From Lachnospiraceae bacterium (GTDB taxonomy: Bacteria; Bacillota; Clostridia; Lachnospirales; Lachnospiraceae), in assembly GCA_022787145.1 (NCBI GenBank), contig JALFVM010000016.1, forward strand, positions 1 to 39,160: 39,160 nucleotides of DNA. The letters run 5' to 3'. A program made the translations under genes and the position numbers. The notes below the pieces were generated by a model. It was not told where the DNA came from. It searched no databases and saw only the letters and a program-made list of their open reading frames with translations. Shown piece after piece: positions 23,750-31,623 of the stretch; the stretch's first letter is position 1, and each line of letters starts with the position of its first letter.

Positions 23750-25738
23750 TTAAAAATCCAGCTCCTCCAGATTCAATTTTAATTCCTTCATCTTATCGCG
23801 AAGTTCCATTGCCGCCTCAAAATTCAATTCCGCAGCCGCCGCTTTCATCTTCTTCTCCACATCCGCAATCAGCTTCTCCAGTTCCATACGGCTCATAGAT
23901 TCCGGGTCTTTCTTCAGGACATCTTCCGTCTGAGCCACCGTCTTCGAAATGCTGATCAAATCACGCACTGCCTTCTGAATCGTTTTCGGGGTAATTCCAT
24001 GCTCCTCATTATACTGCATTTGAATCTCCCGTCTTCTCTGTGTCTCATCGATTGCTTTTCGCATCGAATCTGTAATCGTATCGGCATACATGATGACGTG
24101 TCCCTCGCTGTTTCGGGCCGCCCGCCCAATCGTCTGAATCAGAGAAGTCTCCGAGCGAAGAAACCCTTCCTTATCTGCATCCAAAATCGCTACTAACGTA
24201 ATTTCCGGTATATCCAAACCTTCTCGAAGAAGATTAATGCCTACCAGTACATCAAACACATCAAGACGCATATCGCGGATAATCTCCGAGCGCTCCAGCG
24301 TATCGATATCCGAATGCAGATACTTCACACGGATGCCCACATCCTTCATATAGTCCGTCAAATCCTCCGCCATGCGCTTCGTCAGCGTTGTCACAAGAAT
24401 CTTGTGCCCCTGGTCAACTTCTTTGTTGACCGCTCCAATCAGATCATCAATCTGTCCCTCGACAGGGCGCACCTCCACATAAGGATCTAAAAGACCGGTA
24501 GGCCGGATGATCTGCTCCGCACGCATCATCTCATGCTCCGCCTCATAAGTTCCCGGTGTCGCCGACACAAACATCACCTGATCGATCTTACTTTCAAATT
24601 CCTCAAAATTCAAGGGACGGTTATCCTTCGCAGAAGGCAGGCGAAATCCATAATCCACCAGCGTCTGTTTTCTGGACTGGTCGCCGGCATACATGCCCCG
24701 CACCTGCGGCACAGTGATGTGTGACTCATCAATAATCAGAAGAAATTCGCCGTCAAAATAGTCCATCAGCGTATACGGCGCCTCTCCCGGCTCCAATCCG
24801 GCAAGATGCCGCGAATAATTCTCAATACCGGAACAAAATCCCGTCTCCTTCATCATCTCCACATCAAAGTTCGTCCGTTCTGCGATTCTCTGTGCCTCAA
24901 TCAGCTTATCCTCGCTCTTGAAATATTCCACGCGCTGGGCCAGTTCCTCTTCAATCGCATTCACCGCACGCAAAATCTGCTCCATCGGCACAACATAGTG
25001 CGATGCCGGGAAAATCGCCGCGTGATTCAATTCACACTTCACATCCCCCGTCAGCGTATCAATTTCCGTAATCCGGTCAATCTCATCTCCGAAAAACTCC
25101 ACGCGCACTGCCGTATCGGTCGCATTCGCCGGAAAAATCTCCACCACATCTCCGCGCACACGAAACGTTCCGCGGTGAAAATCCATATCGTTGCGGTCAT
25201 ACTGTATATCAATCAGTTCCCGCAATACTTCATCTCTATCCTTCTCCATCCCCGGACGCAGAGAAATAATCATATTTTGATAATCCTTCGGACTTCCAAT
25301 TCCATAAATACAGGAAACACTCGAAACAATGATGACATCCCTGCGCTCACTAAGCGCCGCCGTGGCAGACAGACGCAGCTTGTCAATCTCGTCATTGATT
25401 GATGAATCCTTTGCAATGTAAGTGTCGCTGGACGGCACATACGCCTCCGGCTGATAATAATCATAGTAGGACACAAAATACTCCACCGCATTCTCAGGGA
25501 AAAACTCCTTGAATTCTCCATAAAGCTGAGCGGCTAAGGTTTTATTGTGTGCCAGTATTAATGTAGGCTTATTCAAAGCCTGAATGACGTTCGCCATTGT
25601 AAACGTCTTGCCCGAACCCGTAACGCCCAATAAAGTCTGGCATTGATTGCCTTCCTGAAAACCTTTGACCAGTTTCTCGATTGCCTGCGGCTGGTCGCCG
25701 GTGGGCTGATATTGGGCATGTAACTTAAATGTATTCAT
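23750..25738 (-). CDS. uvrB: Excinuclease ABC subunit B
   Basis: The 662-residue DNA-damage recognition helicase of nucleotide excision repair. It starts [20 protein letters not shown] with Walker A GVTGSGKT (38-45). The beta-hairpin region has [13 protein letters not shown], Walker B is DESHITVPQ, the helicase C-terminal half has [15 protein letters not shown], and the final UVR domain (about 620-662) contacts UvrC. The ATG at 25738 has GGAGGTGG 7 nt upstream; a longer frame to 25810 is rejected. A LexA box and an extended -10 lie upstream, so SOS induction is expected. uvrA and uvrC are not in the window. Confidence 0.97.
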   Translation of the reverse strand: MNTFKLHAQYQPTGDQPQAIEKLVKGFQEGNQCQTLLGVTGSGKTFTMANVIQALNKPTLILAHNKTLAAQLYGEFKEFFPENAVEYFVSYYDYYQPEAYVPSSDTYIAKDSSINDEIDKLRLSATAALSERRDVIIVSSVSCIYGIGSPKDYQNMIISLRPGMEKDRDEVLRELIDIQYDRNDMDFHRGTFRVRGDVVEIFPANATDTAVRVEFFGDEIDRITEIDTLTGDVKCELNHAAIFPASHYVVPMEQILRAVNAIEEELAQRVEYFKSEDKLIEAQRIAERTNFDVEMMKETGFCSGIENYSRHLAGLEPGEAPYTLMDYFDGEFLLIIDESHITVPQVRGMYAGDQSRKQTLVDYGFRLPSAKDNRPLNFEEFESKIDQVMFVSATPGTYEAEHEMMRAEQIIRPTGLLDPYVEVRPVEGQIDDLIGAVNKEVDQGHKILVTTLTKRMAEDLTDYMKDVGIRVKYLHSDIDTLERSEIIRDMRLDVFDVLVGINLLREGLDIPEITLVAILDADKEGFLRSETSLIQTIGRAARNSEGHVIMYADTITDSMRKAIDETQRRREIQMQYNEEHGITPKTIQKAVRDLISISKTVAQTEDVLKKDPESMSRMELEKLIADVEKKMKAAAAELNFEAAMELRDKMKELKLNLEELDF

Positions 25739-25806
25739 CGAACCACCTCCATTTGTGACCTGAAAGAAAGTTTGTCTATTCGCCCAAAATTCGTGTAATT
25801 GGGATT

Positions 25807-25815
25807 TCAATTATA
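25807..25815 (-). promoter_or_regulatory. uvrB extended -10 promoter
   Basis: TGTTATAAT on the minus strand is an extended -10 (TGnTATAAT). The -35 region is weak. Confidence 0.6.
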
Positions 25816-25845
25816 ACATACAAATAGAAAAAAGTACAGACAAAA

Positions 25846-25860
25846 TCGAACTTTTGTTCT
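25846..25860. promoter_or_regulatory. LexA (SOS) box upstream of uvrB
   Basis: The minus strand reads GAAC-AAAA-GTTC followed by GA, matching the Gram-positive LexA/DinR consensus CGAAC-N4-GTTCG in its essential half-sites (848-851 and 856-859). It lies about 33 bp upstream of the -10. The remainder of 25861-25981 shows no gene I trust. Confidence 0.8.
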
Positions 25861-25981
25861 ATTTTCCCCATAAGCAACCTGCCCGCGTTTTTCGCACGGC
25901 TCCCCGCACTGTTGATTTCCTTTCTGATTGTCTCCATCTGCCCTGCTCTGCTCCCATATTTTTCTGCCTCCTTCTAAACGC

Positions 25982-26018
25982 AAAAAAAGACGCATGAAAC
26001 AGTTACATTCCATACGCC
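25982..26018 (-). terminator. Terminator of the Phd/Doc operon
   Basis: An 11-pair stem (26008-26018 with 25989-25999, three G-T pairs) closes an 8-nt loop and is followed by seven T residues on the minus strand, 28 bp after the toxin stop. Confidence 0.85.
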
Positions 26019-26045
26019 TTAATGCTTTTGATTTTCTATTCTATT

Positions 26046-26423
26046 TTACTTTTGATGACGGATGATCCACTGCAGAAGTTCCTGGGCACCGATTTTCCCA
26101 GATGCTAACGCTAAGATGGTATCGCTCAATTCCTGCTGGCTGTACGTCAGTTCATAACCATTTAGCGCCAGAAATACCAGCATTACATGAGTGCCTATCC
26201 TTTTATTCCCGTCTACCATTGCATGGTTTTTTACCAAGCCATAGCATAACTGCACTGCTTTTGCTTGAATACTCGGATATAGTTCCTCCCCGCCAAATGA
26301 CTGAAAAGGGTTATAAAGCGCAGATTCCAACATCCCCTCATCGCGGACGCCCTGGCTTCCTCCCGTCGTTTCAATCAAGCGCTCATGGAGCATTAGCACC
26401 TGTTTTTTTGTCAGCGTAATCAT
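26046..26423 (-). CDS. doc: Fic/Doc-family toxin
   Basis: This 125-residue protein is a Doc-type Fic domain. Its core motif is HAMVDGNKRIGTHVML, with catalytic-position His67, Asp71 and the Asn73-Lys74-Arg75 nucleotide-binding group. The Doc-like start (LMLHERLIETTGG) and the FQSFGGEELYPSIQAKA segment also fit. Doc of phage P1 phosphorylates EF-Tu and stops translation; other Fic proteins AMPylate targets. The chemistry here is not decided by sequence. Its start overlaps the antitoxin stop by 4 nt (ATGA), the usual arrangement for matched production. All visible active-site residues are intact. Confidence 0.92.
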   Translation of the reverse strand: MITLTKKQVLMLHERLIETTGGSQGVRDEGMLESALYNPFQSFGGEELYPSIQAKAVQLCYGLVKNHAMVDGNKRIGTHVMLVFLALNGYELTYSQQELSDTILALASGKIGAQELLQWIIRHQK

Positions 26424-26662
26424 TTCGCAAGCACCTCATATGCCTCCATGTTCTGCCGGATCAAACGCTCGGAGATAGCAAGCACATCCTCTGTGGACGC
26501 GGTTTTCTCTTTTTCCGCCTTACCAAAATCAATCACAAGATACCGGGGAACATTATTTTTTAAAATCACTGCTGTTCCATGTTCATCCACCAGCTTTGTC
26601 ACTCTGGAAAAGTTCTGGTTCGCCTCCGTGATAGAAATCATTGTATCTGTATCTATTATCAT
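26420..26662 (-). CDS. phd: Phd/YefM-family antitoxin
   Basis: The 80-residue protein has the Phd N-terminal DNA-binding fold (SITEANQNFSRVTKLVDEHGTAVILKNNVPRYLVI). A charged C-terminal helix (about 50-80) would cover the toxin. GAGG lies 10 nt upstream of the ATG; an ATG seven codons later is an alternative start. It is the first gene of the pair and should repress its own promoter through the 14-bp palindrome at 26702-26715. Confidence 0.9.
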   Translation of the reverse strand: MIIDTDTMISITEANQNFSRVTKLVDEHGTAVILKNNVPRYLVIDFGKAEKEKTASTEDVLAISERLIRQNMEAYEVLAK

Positions 26663-26690
26663 TTCTCATGCACCTCGCTTTCGTACTTAT

Positions 26691-26719
26691 AGTATACGTA
26701 AATTCTAGCTAGAATACAA
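26691..26719 (-). promoter_or_regulatory. Promoter of the Phd/Doc pair with palindromic operator
   Basis: TTGTAT (26714-26719) and TATACT (26691-26696) on the minus strand, 17-bp spacer. The perfect palindrome ATTCTAGCTAGAAT (26702-26715) fills most of the spacer and is the likely Phd site. Confidence 0.82.
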
Positions 26720-26854
26720 CATATTTTCAAAGATTTCTCACCTCACCTTGCAGAACAATGGATTTCCCAACACGCTGAAACCATTTGACACTTCTGTTTT
26801 AGTGAAAAATACAGAGTCTGTGAATCTCACATGGCTGAAGTCTTCCAGTCACCT

Positions 26855-26938
26855 AAAGTATCATATTCGCAAATAGCACGATAATCGGAATCGCAATCAG
26901 TGTTCGCTCAAGGGCTTTTTGTCCTCCAATCAGGATGA
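26855..26938 (-). other. Short open stretch with membrane-like coding, possible remnant
   Basis: Immediately after the aminotransferase stop, another minus-strand frame reads ILIGGQKALERTLIAIPII and ends in TAG near 26857. It resembles the last helix of a transporter, but there is no start or upstream part. It may be a decayed gene end or chance. The rest of 26720-26938 shows nothing I can identify. Confidence 0.2.
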
Positions 26939-28117
26939 TTAATGAAGCAGTTCCGCCATTTTTGCCAGTCTGACAATCGCCTCATCGAGTGTTTTCTCTT
27001 CTCTTGCAAAATGAAGGCGAATCAGATTGTTGACCTCTTCCTTGAAAAAGCTAGAACCCGGAACTGCCGCTACTCCAATGTTTCGAATCATCCACTCACA
27101 GAATTCCAAATCTGTATACCCCGCAAACTGAGGAAGGTCAAGAAACTCCTAAATATCAATCAGCACGAAGTAGGTTCCCTGCGGCACGTTATGCTTCAGT
27201 CCGATACGATCAAGTCCATCCAAAAAGTACTTTCGTTTCTTTGTGTATGTCTCCAGAAGATTTTCATAGTAAGATTCTGGAAAATTCAGTCCTGTCACGG
27301 CTGCTTCCTGTAATGGGGCTGCTGCACCTACCGTCAGGAAATCGTGCACTTTTTTCGCTGCCTCAATCACCTCTGCAGATCCAATCAGATAGCCGAGACG
27401 CCATCCTGTGATAGAGTATGTCTTGGAAAGGGAATTGCAGGTGATGGTGTGCTCGTACATCCCCGGAAGAGATGCCATACAAGTGTGATGATTCGGTGCG
27501 TAAACCATATGCTCATACACTTCATCTGTCACAACAAACGCATCGTATTTTACTGCAAGTTCACCAATCTGCATCAATTCTTCTCTGGTGAACACTTTTC
27601 CGCACGGATTAGACGGATTGCAGACGATAATTGCTTTTGCACCATCCTGAAAACCTTTTTCAATCAGGCTGATGTCAAAATGATATTCCGGCGGAACGAG
27701 AGGAATGTAAATCGGGTCTGCACCGGACAAAATCGCATCTGCACCGTAGTTTTCATAAAATGGTGAAAATACCATTACCTTATCTCCTGGATTGCAGATG
27801 GTCATCATCGCACACATCATCGCCTCCGTACCACCGCAGGTTACGACGATTTCTGTATCAGGATTAATCGTTCTTCCGATGGCTTTTCCCTGCTTGCGGG
27901 CAAGAGCCTTTCTGAAATTCTCCGCACCAAAGGTGATGGAATACTGGTGAGGTCCCTGATAGGCGCCTTTCGCCAGCGCATCCATGATTTCCTGCGGCGG
28001 GTCAAAGTCCGGAAATCCCTGAGACAGATTAATGGAATCATATTCATTGCTGATGCGTGTCATTCGACGAATGACAGAGTCTGTAAATGTTCCCACACGT
28101 TCACTTAATTTTGGCAT
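26939..28117 (-). pseudogene. PLP-dependent aminotransferase interrupted by an in-frame TAG
   Basis: The frame gives a complete class I/II aminotransferase of about 391 residues except for one amber codon at 27149-27151, after GTYFVLIDI. The second part continues in the same frame from EFLDLPQFAGYTDLEFCEWM to the real stop at 26939. The first part has the substrate loop NLSQGFPDFDPP, the GGTEAMM cofactor loop, the NPSNPCGKVF motif, DEVYEHMVY, and the PLP-lysine segment SLSKTYSITGWRLGY. The late Arg motif LIRLHFAR lies beyond the TAG. Without read-through the protein loses its last 69 residues, including the carboxylate-binding Arg. AGGAGG lies 8 nt before the ATG at 28117. The gene follows the kinase-like frame by 18 nt. 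Confidence 0.88.
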
Positions 28118-28135
28118 TATTTTTTCCTCCTGCAT

Positions 28136-28816
28136 TTATCTCAAAACTGCGCGCCCAAAGGCATACATCTCTTCTAAAAATACCACATCCTGTGGCTGCA
28201 GATCATTCAAATCATCTACACTCAAAGAAAAATAGTCTCTTTTCTGCTCCCGTTTACGAACTACAATAAGATTATCATCACCACAACGCTTTCCCGCACG
28301 CAGCATCCACTCAAACCGGTCATAATAATCCAACCCGACTTCCTCAAGCAATTCCCACAAATCTTCTCTGGAGGGACTTGGGGTTCTCATTTCTATGAAA
28401 GAAGGGGTCAGATTTACTCTATAATACTGTTCTTTTCGATGCTCCAGATCAATTCCAGGAATTCCAGAAAAAATCCCCTCTGGCAACTGTTCAATCATGC
28501 CCCAATATGGTGAGATCACATACTGGTTATTCTTTTTTATAAATCCCCAGTTTCCCCCATGACGATCAAAATTCCCATTCAGAGCATCTACGATAAACAT
28601 ATCCCAAAATCTGCTGATTGTCTCCGAGACATTTGTCAATTTTGTATTATCCATCAAGATCTGCTGAATATCCTGATAACTATACTGATATAATTCTTTA
28701 TCCTGCTCCAAAGTACTCTCACCCACATCATTAAAATGCACCAAAATTTCATACTTTCTTTCTGCACCTGAAAAAAATATATCTTTATTAATCGAGTAAT
28801 CTGAATAATCCTTCAT
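28136..28816 (-). pseudogene. HipA/CtkA-like kinase lacking most of its N-lobe
   Basis: The 226-residue frame starts MKDYSDYSINKDIFFSGAER, like the first strands of CtkA/HipA-type Ser/Thr kinases. At about residue 32 it jumps to the C-lobe segment ISRFWDMFIVDALNGNFDRHGGNWGF (catalytic loop NFDRHGGN at 82-89). The normal N-lobe with the ATP-binding Lys, about 90 residues in full-length relatives as I remember them, is missing. The metal-binding Asp expected after the SP(x)Y strand is replaced (SPYWGM). The frame is open and has a start 6 nt after the BMP gene, so it may be translated, but kinase activity is doubtful. It could be a remnant or a non-catalytic derivative. Confidence 0.6.
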
Positions 28817-28822
28817 AGTTAT

Positions 28823-29857
28823 TCACCTTCCCATGTCAATTGAATGCATCCTATTTTGAAAATCCTCCATCTCCTCTGAGACTTTTCCTCTTACCTCCTC
28901 GGGTATATGTTTGGAATAAACAGCTTCAAAAATACCTTCTTTCACACCGATATCAATGTCATCCCCCTTTAACTTTCCTGACACGTACAAATCAAAAATA
29001 TGTTCATAGATTTTATCCGCATTAAATTTGACGGATGCAATGACTGTATCTGGATATTCCTTGGTTGAATCGCTGCAAAATCCAATAATTTTTGCATCTT
29101 TCTCCTGCGCAGCCTGAATACATCCAAGTCCTGCCTCGTTTGTATACACAAACAGCATATCCACACCGCTTTCTATCATCTGATTTGCGATTTTTCGTCC
29201 CAAATTTTCATCTGCCCAACTGTTTGTGTACGCACGATAGGAAGACTCATACACAATCCCCCTTTTCTGCAAAAGTCCTTTCATGTTTTTTTCATACACA
29301 TCCAGCAGTTGTTTCATAGCAGAATTTGGATATCCGGCAATCATTCCGATGTTTCCATTCTCCTCTATATTTCCTGCAATCACAGAGGCAAGATAGCTGG
29401 CTTCATACTCTTTGATGTTAATCAATGCAATATTGCTGTGTTCACACTTACTTCCATTAATGATACAAAAGGTTGTGTCCGGATAACTCGGAGCAACAGT
29501 ATTCACAGCCTCATTAAACTGCATACCAGATGCCAGAATCAAGTCGTATTTTTGTTTTCCATAATATGCAAGCATCAGTTCAAATTCCGTTTCCTGAACA
29601 TTAAATTCACATTTTATATCAATGTTATATTTTTCCCTGCATATTTTTACTCCTTCATAATTCATATCGTTCCAGCTCAGATCACCGATCTCCCCTGGAA
29701 ACAACACGACTATTTTACTGTCTTTCAAATTTTTTTCTGACTTCGTACCAGCGACACTACAACCACCAAAAAACAACGTAGTTATCATTATGGCACATAG
29801 TCCATATATACATAGTACTACATGTTTTTCACTGCTCTTTCGTCCCCATTTTCTCAC
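28823..29857 (-). CDS. BMP-family (PnrA/Med-like) substrate-binding lipoprotein
   Basis: The 344-residue protein has a lipoprotein signal (VVLCIYGLCAIMITTLFFGGC). The mature part has the BMP/PnrA fold: IVVLFPGEIGDLSWNDMNYEG start, a GYPNSAMKQLLDVYEKN segment and KIIGFCSDSTKEYPDTVIASV near the C-terminal lobe. BMP proteins usually bind nucleosides outside the cell for an ABC importer. No permease or ATPase gene is adjacent, so it may be an orphan receptor or use a distant transporter. The GTG at 29857 is chosen because GAGGAG lies 6 nt upstream; an ATG at 29875 has no ribosome site. It leads an apparent three-gene operon with the kinase-like and aminotransferase frames. Confidence 0.82.
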   Translation of the reverse strand: MRKWGRKSSEKHVVLCIYGLCAIMITTLFFGGCSVAGTKSEKNLKDSKIVVLFPGEIGDLSWNDMNYEGVKICREKYNIDIKCEFNVQETEFELMLAYYGKQKYDLILASGMQFNEAVNTVAPSYPDTTFCIINGSKCEHSNIALINIKEYEASYLASVIAGNIEENGNIGMIAGYPNSAMKQLLDVYEKNMKGLLQKRGIVYESSYRAYTNSWADENLGRKIANQMIESGVDMLFVYTNEAGLGCIQAAQEKDAKIIGFCSDSTKEYPDTVIASVKFNADKIYEHIFDLYVSGKLKGDDIDIGVKEGIFEAVYSKHIPEEVRGKVSEEMEDFQNRMHSIDMGR

Positions 29858-29915
29858 TTTTTTCTCCTCACACATAACATAAAATATTTCTTATCGTGTT
29901 CATTTTATGATTTAG

Positions 29916-30082
29916 GTGTCAAAACCTTGATTACGGATTGTTTCGTGCTACGCACTCCCACAATCCTGCCCCCCATTCGCAATCCATGGGGCCCCCGCCC
30001 CACTTCTTGCTCATGTGGGGCGTGTCAATAAGGTATACCTCCACTTACATGCAAGCATGACGTGGAGAATACCTTTTGACAC
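29916..30082. mobile_element. 167-bp inverted-repeat element (MITE-like)
   Basis: GTGTCAAAA (29916-29924) and its complement TTTTGACAC (30074-30082) bound a region packed with hairpins: GTGCTACGCAC; CCCCA...TGGGG; GCCCCAC...GTGGGGC. There is also a long hairpin, GTGTCAATAAGGTAT...ATACCTTTTGACAC (30022-30082), with CTCCAC/GTGGAG inside. The centre is far more G/C-rich than its surroundings. There is no coding capacity. Each terminal repeat holds an outward-facing TTGACA; on the plus strand it has TAGTAT 17 bp away. It fills most of the 29858-30218 gap. Confidence 0.5.
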
Positions 30083-30165
30083 TGTAATCATTTTATTATA
30101 GTATACTTTTTCCTCTTTTTAGTATCAATAGCATGTATTTTATTTTGATACTTTTCTATATACAG

Positions 30166-30200
30166 TAAAAAACCCTTCGTCAAAACGGCGAAAGGTTTTT
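30166..30200 (-). terminator. Terminator of the NCS1/cyclic-amidase operon
   Basis: AACCTTTCG pairs with CGAAGGGTT (one G-T) on the minus strand around a 9-nt loop, followed by a T run. It begins about 19 bp past the dihydropyrimidinase stop. Confidence 0.85.
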
Positions 30201-30218
30201 CTGAATTTGTATTCATAA

Positions 30219-31604
30219 CTATATGACTTTGTCAATATAAGTTTTTCGATGAAGGAATTTTCCTGCTCCTTTTTCCCCAACAAACTGATGGTCTTTTACG
30301 ATTATGTTTCCTCTCTGCATAACAAGAGAAATATCACCCTGAATTTCAAATCCCTCGTAAGTGGTGTAATCACCTGCACCATGCATGTTCGATTGTTCAA
30401 TTTTGGTGGATGCATCCGGGTCAATCAAGACAAGGTCTGCATCTGCTCCCGGCTGAATCATTCCCTTTTTCGGTGCCAATCCATAAATTTTACAAGGATT
30501 GGTGCATAACAGTTTCACCAGCTGATTGATGGTGATTCTGCCTTTACAAACGCCCTCGGAGTACATCAGCATCAGCCGTTCCTCCACTCCCGGAGCTCCG
30601 TTTGGACATGCGGTAAAATCATCTTTTCCCATCTGTTTTTCGATACCATAGTTAAACGGACAGTGATCGGTCGCAACAACTTGAATCGAACCATCTGCAA
30701 GTCCTTCCCACAAAGCCTCACAATCTTCTTTGGTTCGAAGAGGCGGTGACATGATATATTTCAGCCCATCTTCTCTCTCATAGCATTCTTCTGTCAGAAC
30801 CAGGTACTGCGGACAGGTTTCCACAAGAATATTCTTCTGCCCTTTTCTTCTGGCCTCGCGAACTGCCTCAAGACTTTCTTTGCAGGAAAGATGAACAATG
30901 TAGACCGGCGCATCACCTGCCATATGTGCAAGCTTCAATACACGCTCAACTGCTTCCGCCTCTACAAGGTTCGGTCTGCTCTTCGCATGATAAATCGGGG
31001 CTGTCTTTCCTTCCTCTTTGTATTTTTTTCTCAGAAATTCTACCACATCATGATTTTCACAATGGAATGCCGTGATTCCATTGATTTCTTTCATCTTTGT
31101 AAGAATCTGAAGCACATCCGCATCGTTTAACTTAAAGCCATAGGTCAAGTACGCTTTTACGCTCGGAATTCCATCTGCCGCCATCGTCTCCAGTTCATCC
31201 AGAATTGCCTGATCTACATGCTGTGCCACACCATGCAGTCCATAATCAATGACTGCTTTTCCTTCTGCGAGTTTTTTATAGACATCTGCCTGATAATGAA
31301 GCGGAATTCCTGCTGGTCCAAATGCCATATGATCCACAATCGACGTCGTTCCTCCACAGACAGCAGCCACAGTACCGTCATAGAAATCATCGACCGCTCT
31401 TGCAATTCCGACATCCAGATCCATATGCGTATGTACATCTACTGCACCTGGAAGCACATACTTCCCTCCTGCATCGATTACCTGTGCATTTTCTGCCTCC
31501 AGATTTTCACCAATACATACGATTTTTTCATCTTCAATCAAAATATCAGCTAAATAGCTTGCATCTTCTGCAACAATGGTTCCATTTTTTACTAATATTT
31601 TCAT
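30219..31604 (-). CDS. Dihydropyrimidinase / hydantoinase-family cyclic amidase
   Basis: The 461-residue metallohydrolase opens cyclic amides such as dihydropyrimidines or hydantoins. Binuclear-metal ligands are visible in order: HTHMD (first two His), the bridging carboxylated Lys in SVKAYLTYG, FHCEN, YIVHLS and the catalytic Asp in VATDHCPF. The C-terminal KIYGLAPKKGMIQPGADADLVL is typical of D-hydantoinase/dihydropyrimidinase rather than allantoinase. The ATG at 31604 has GGAG 6 nt away; an upstream ATG at 31616 sits directly on AGGAG. It follows the NCS1 permease by 19 nt and forms its operon. Dihydropyrimidine dehydrogenase and carbamoylase genes are not nearby, so the ring substrate is uncertain. 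Confidence 0.9.
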   Translation of the reverse strand: MKILVKNGTIVAEDASYLADILIEDEKIVCIGENLEAENAQVIDAGGKYVLPGAVDVHTHMDLDVGIARAVDDFYDGTVAAVCGGTTSIVDHMAFGPAGIPLHYQADVYKKLAEGKAVIDYGLHGVAQHVDQAILDELETMAADGIPSVKAYLTYGFKLNDADVLQILTKMKEINGITAFHCENHDVVEFLRKKYKEEGKTAPIYHAKSRPNLVEAEAVERVLKLAHMAGDAPVYIVHLSCKESLEAVREARRKGQKNILVETCPQYLVLTEECYEREDGLKYIMSPPLRTKEDCEALWEGLADGSIQVVATDHCPFNYGIEKQMGKDDFTACPNGAPGVEERLMLMYSEGVCKGRITINQLVKLLCTNPCKIYGLAPKKGMIQPGADADLVLIDPDASTKIEQSNMHGAGDYTTYEGFEIQGDISLVMQRGNIIVKDHQFVGEKGAGKFLHRKTYIDKVI

Positions 31605-31623
31605 AAAGTTCTCCATCTCCTTT

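Noticed and set aside
23750-25810. Longer UvrB start at 25810
   Set aside because: The added 24 residues precede the conserved UvrB start, and GGAGGTGG is correctly placed only for the ATG at 25738.
25807-26013. A 68-codon minus-strand frame between uvrB and the toxin gene
   Set aside because: No ribosome site, odd composition, and it covers the uvrB promoter, the LexA box and part of the toxin terminator, so it is very unlikely to be coding.
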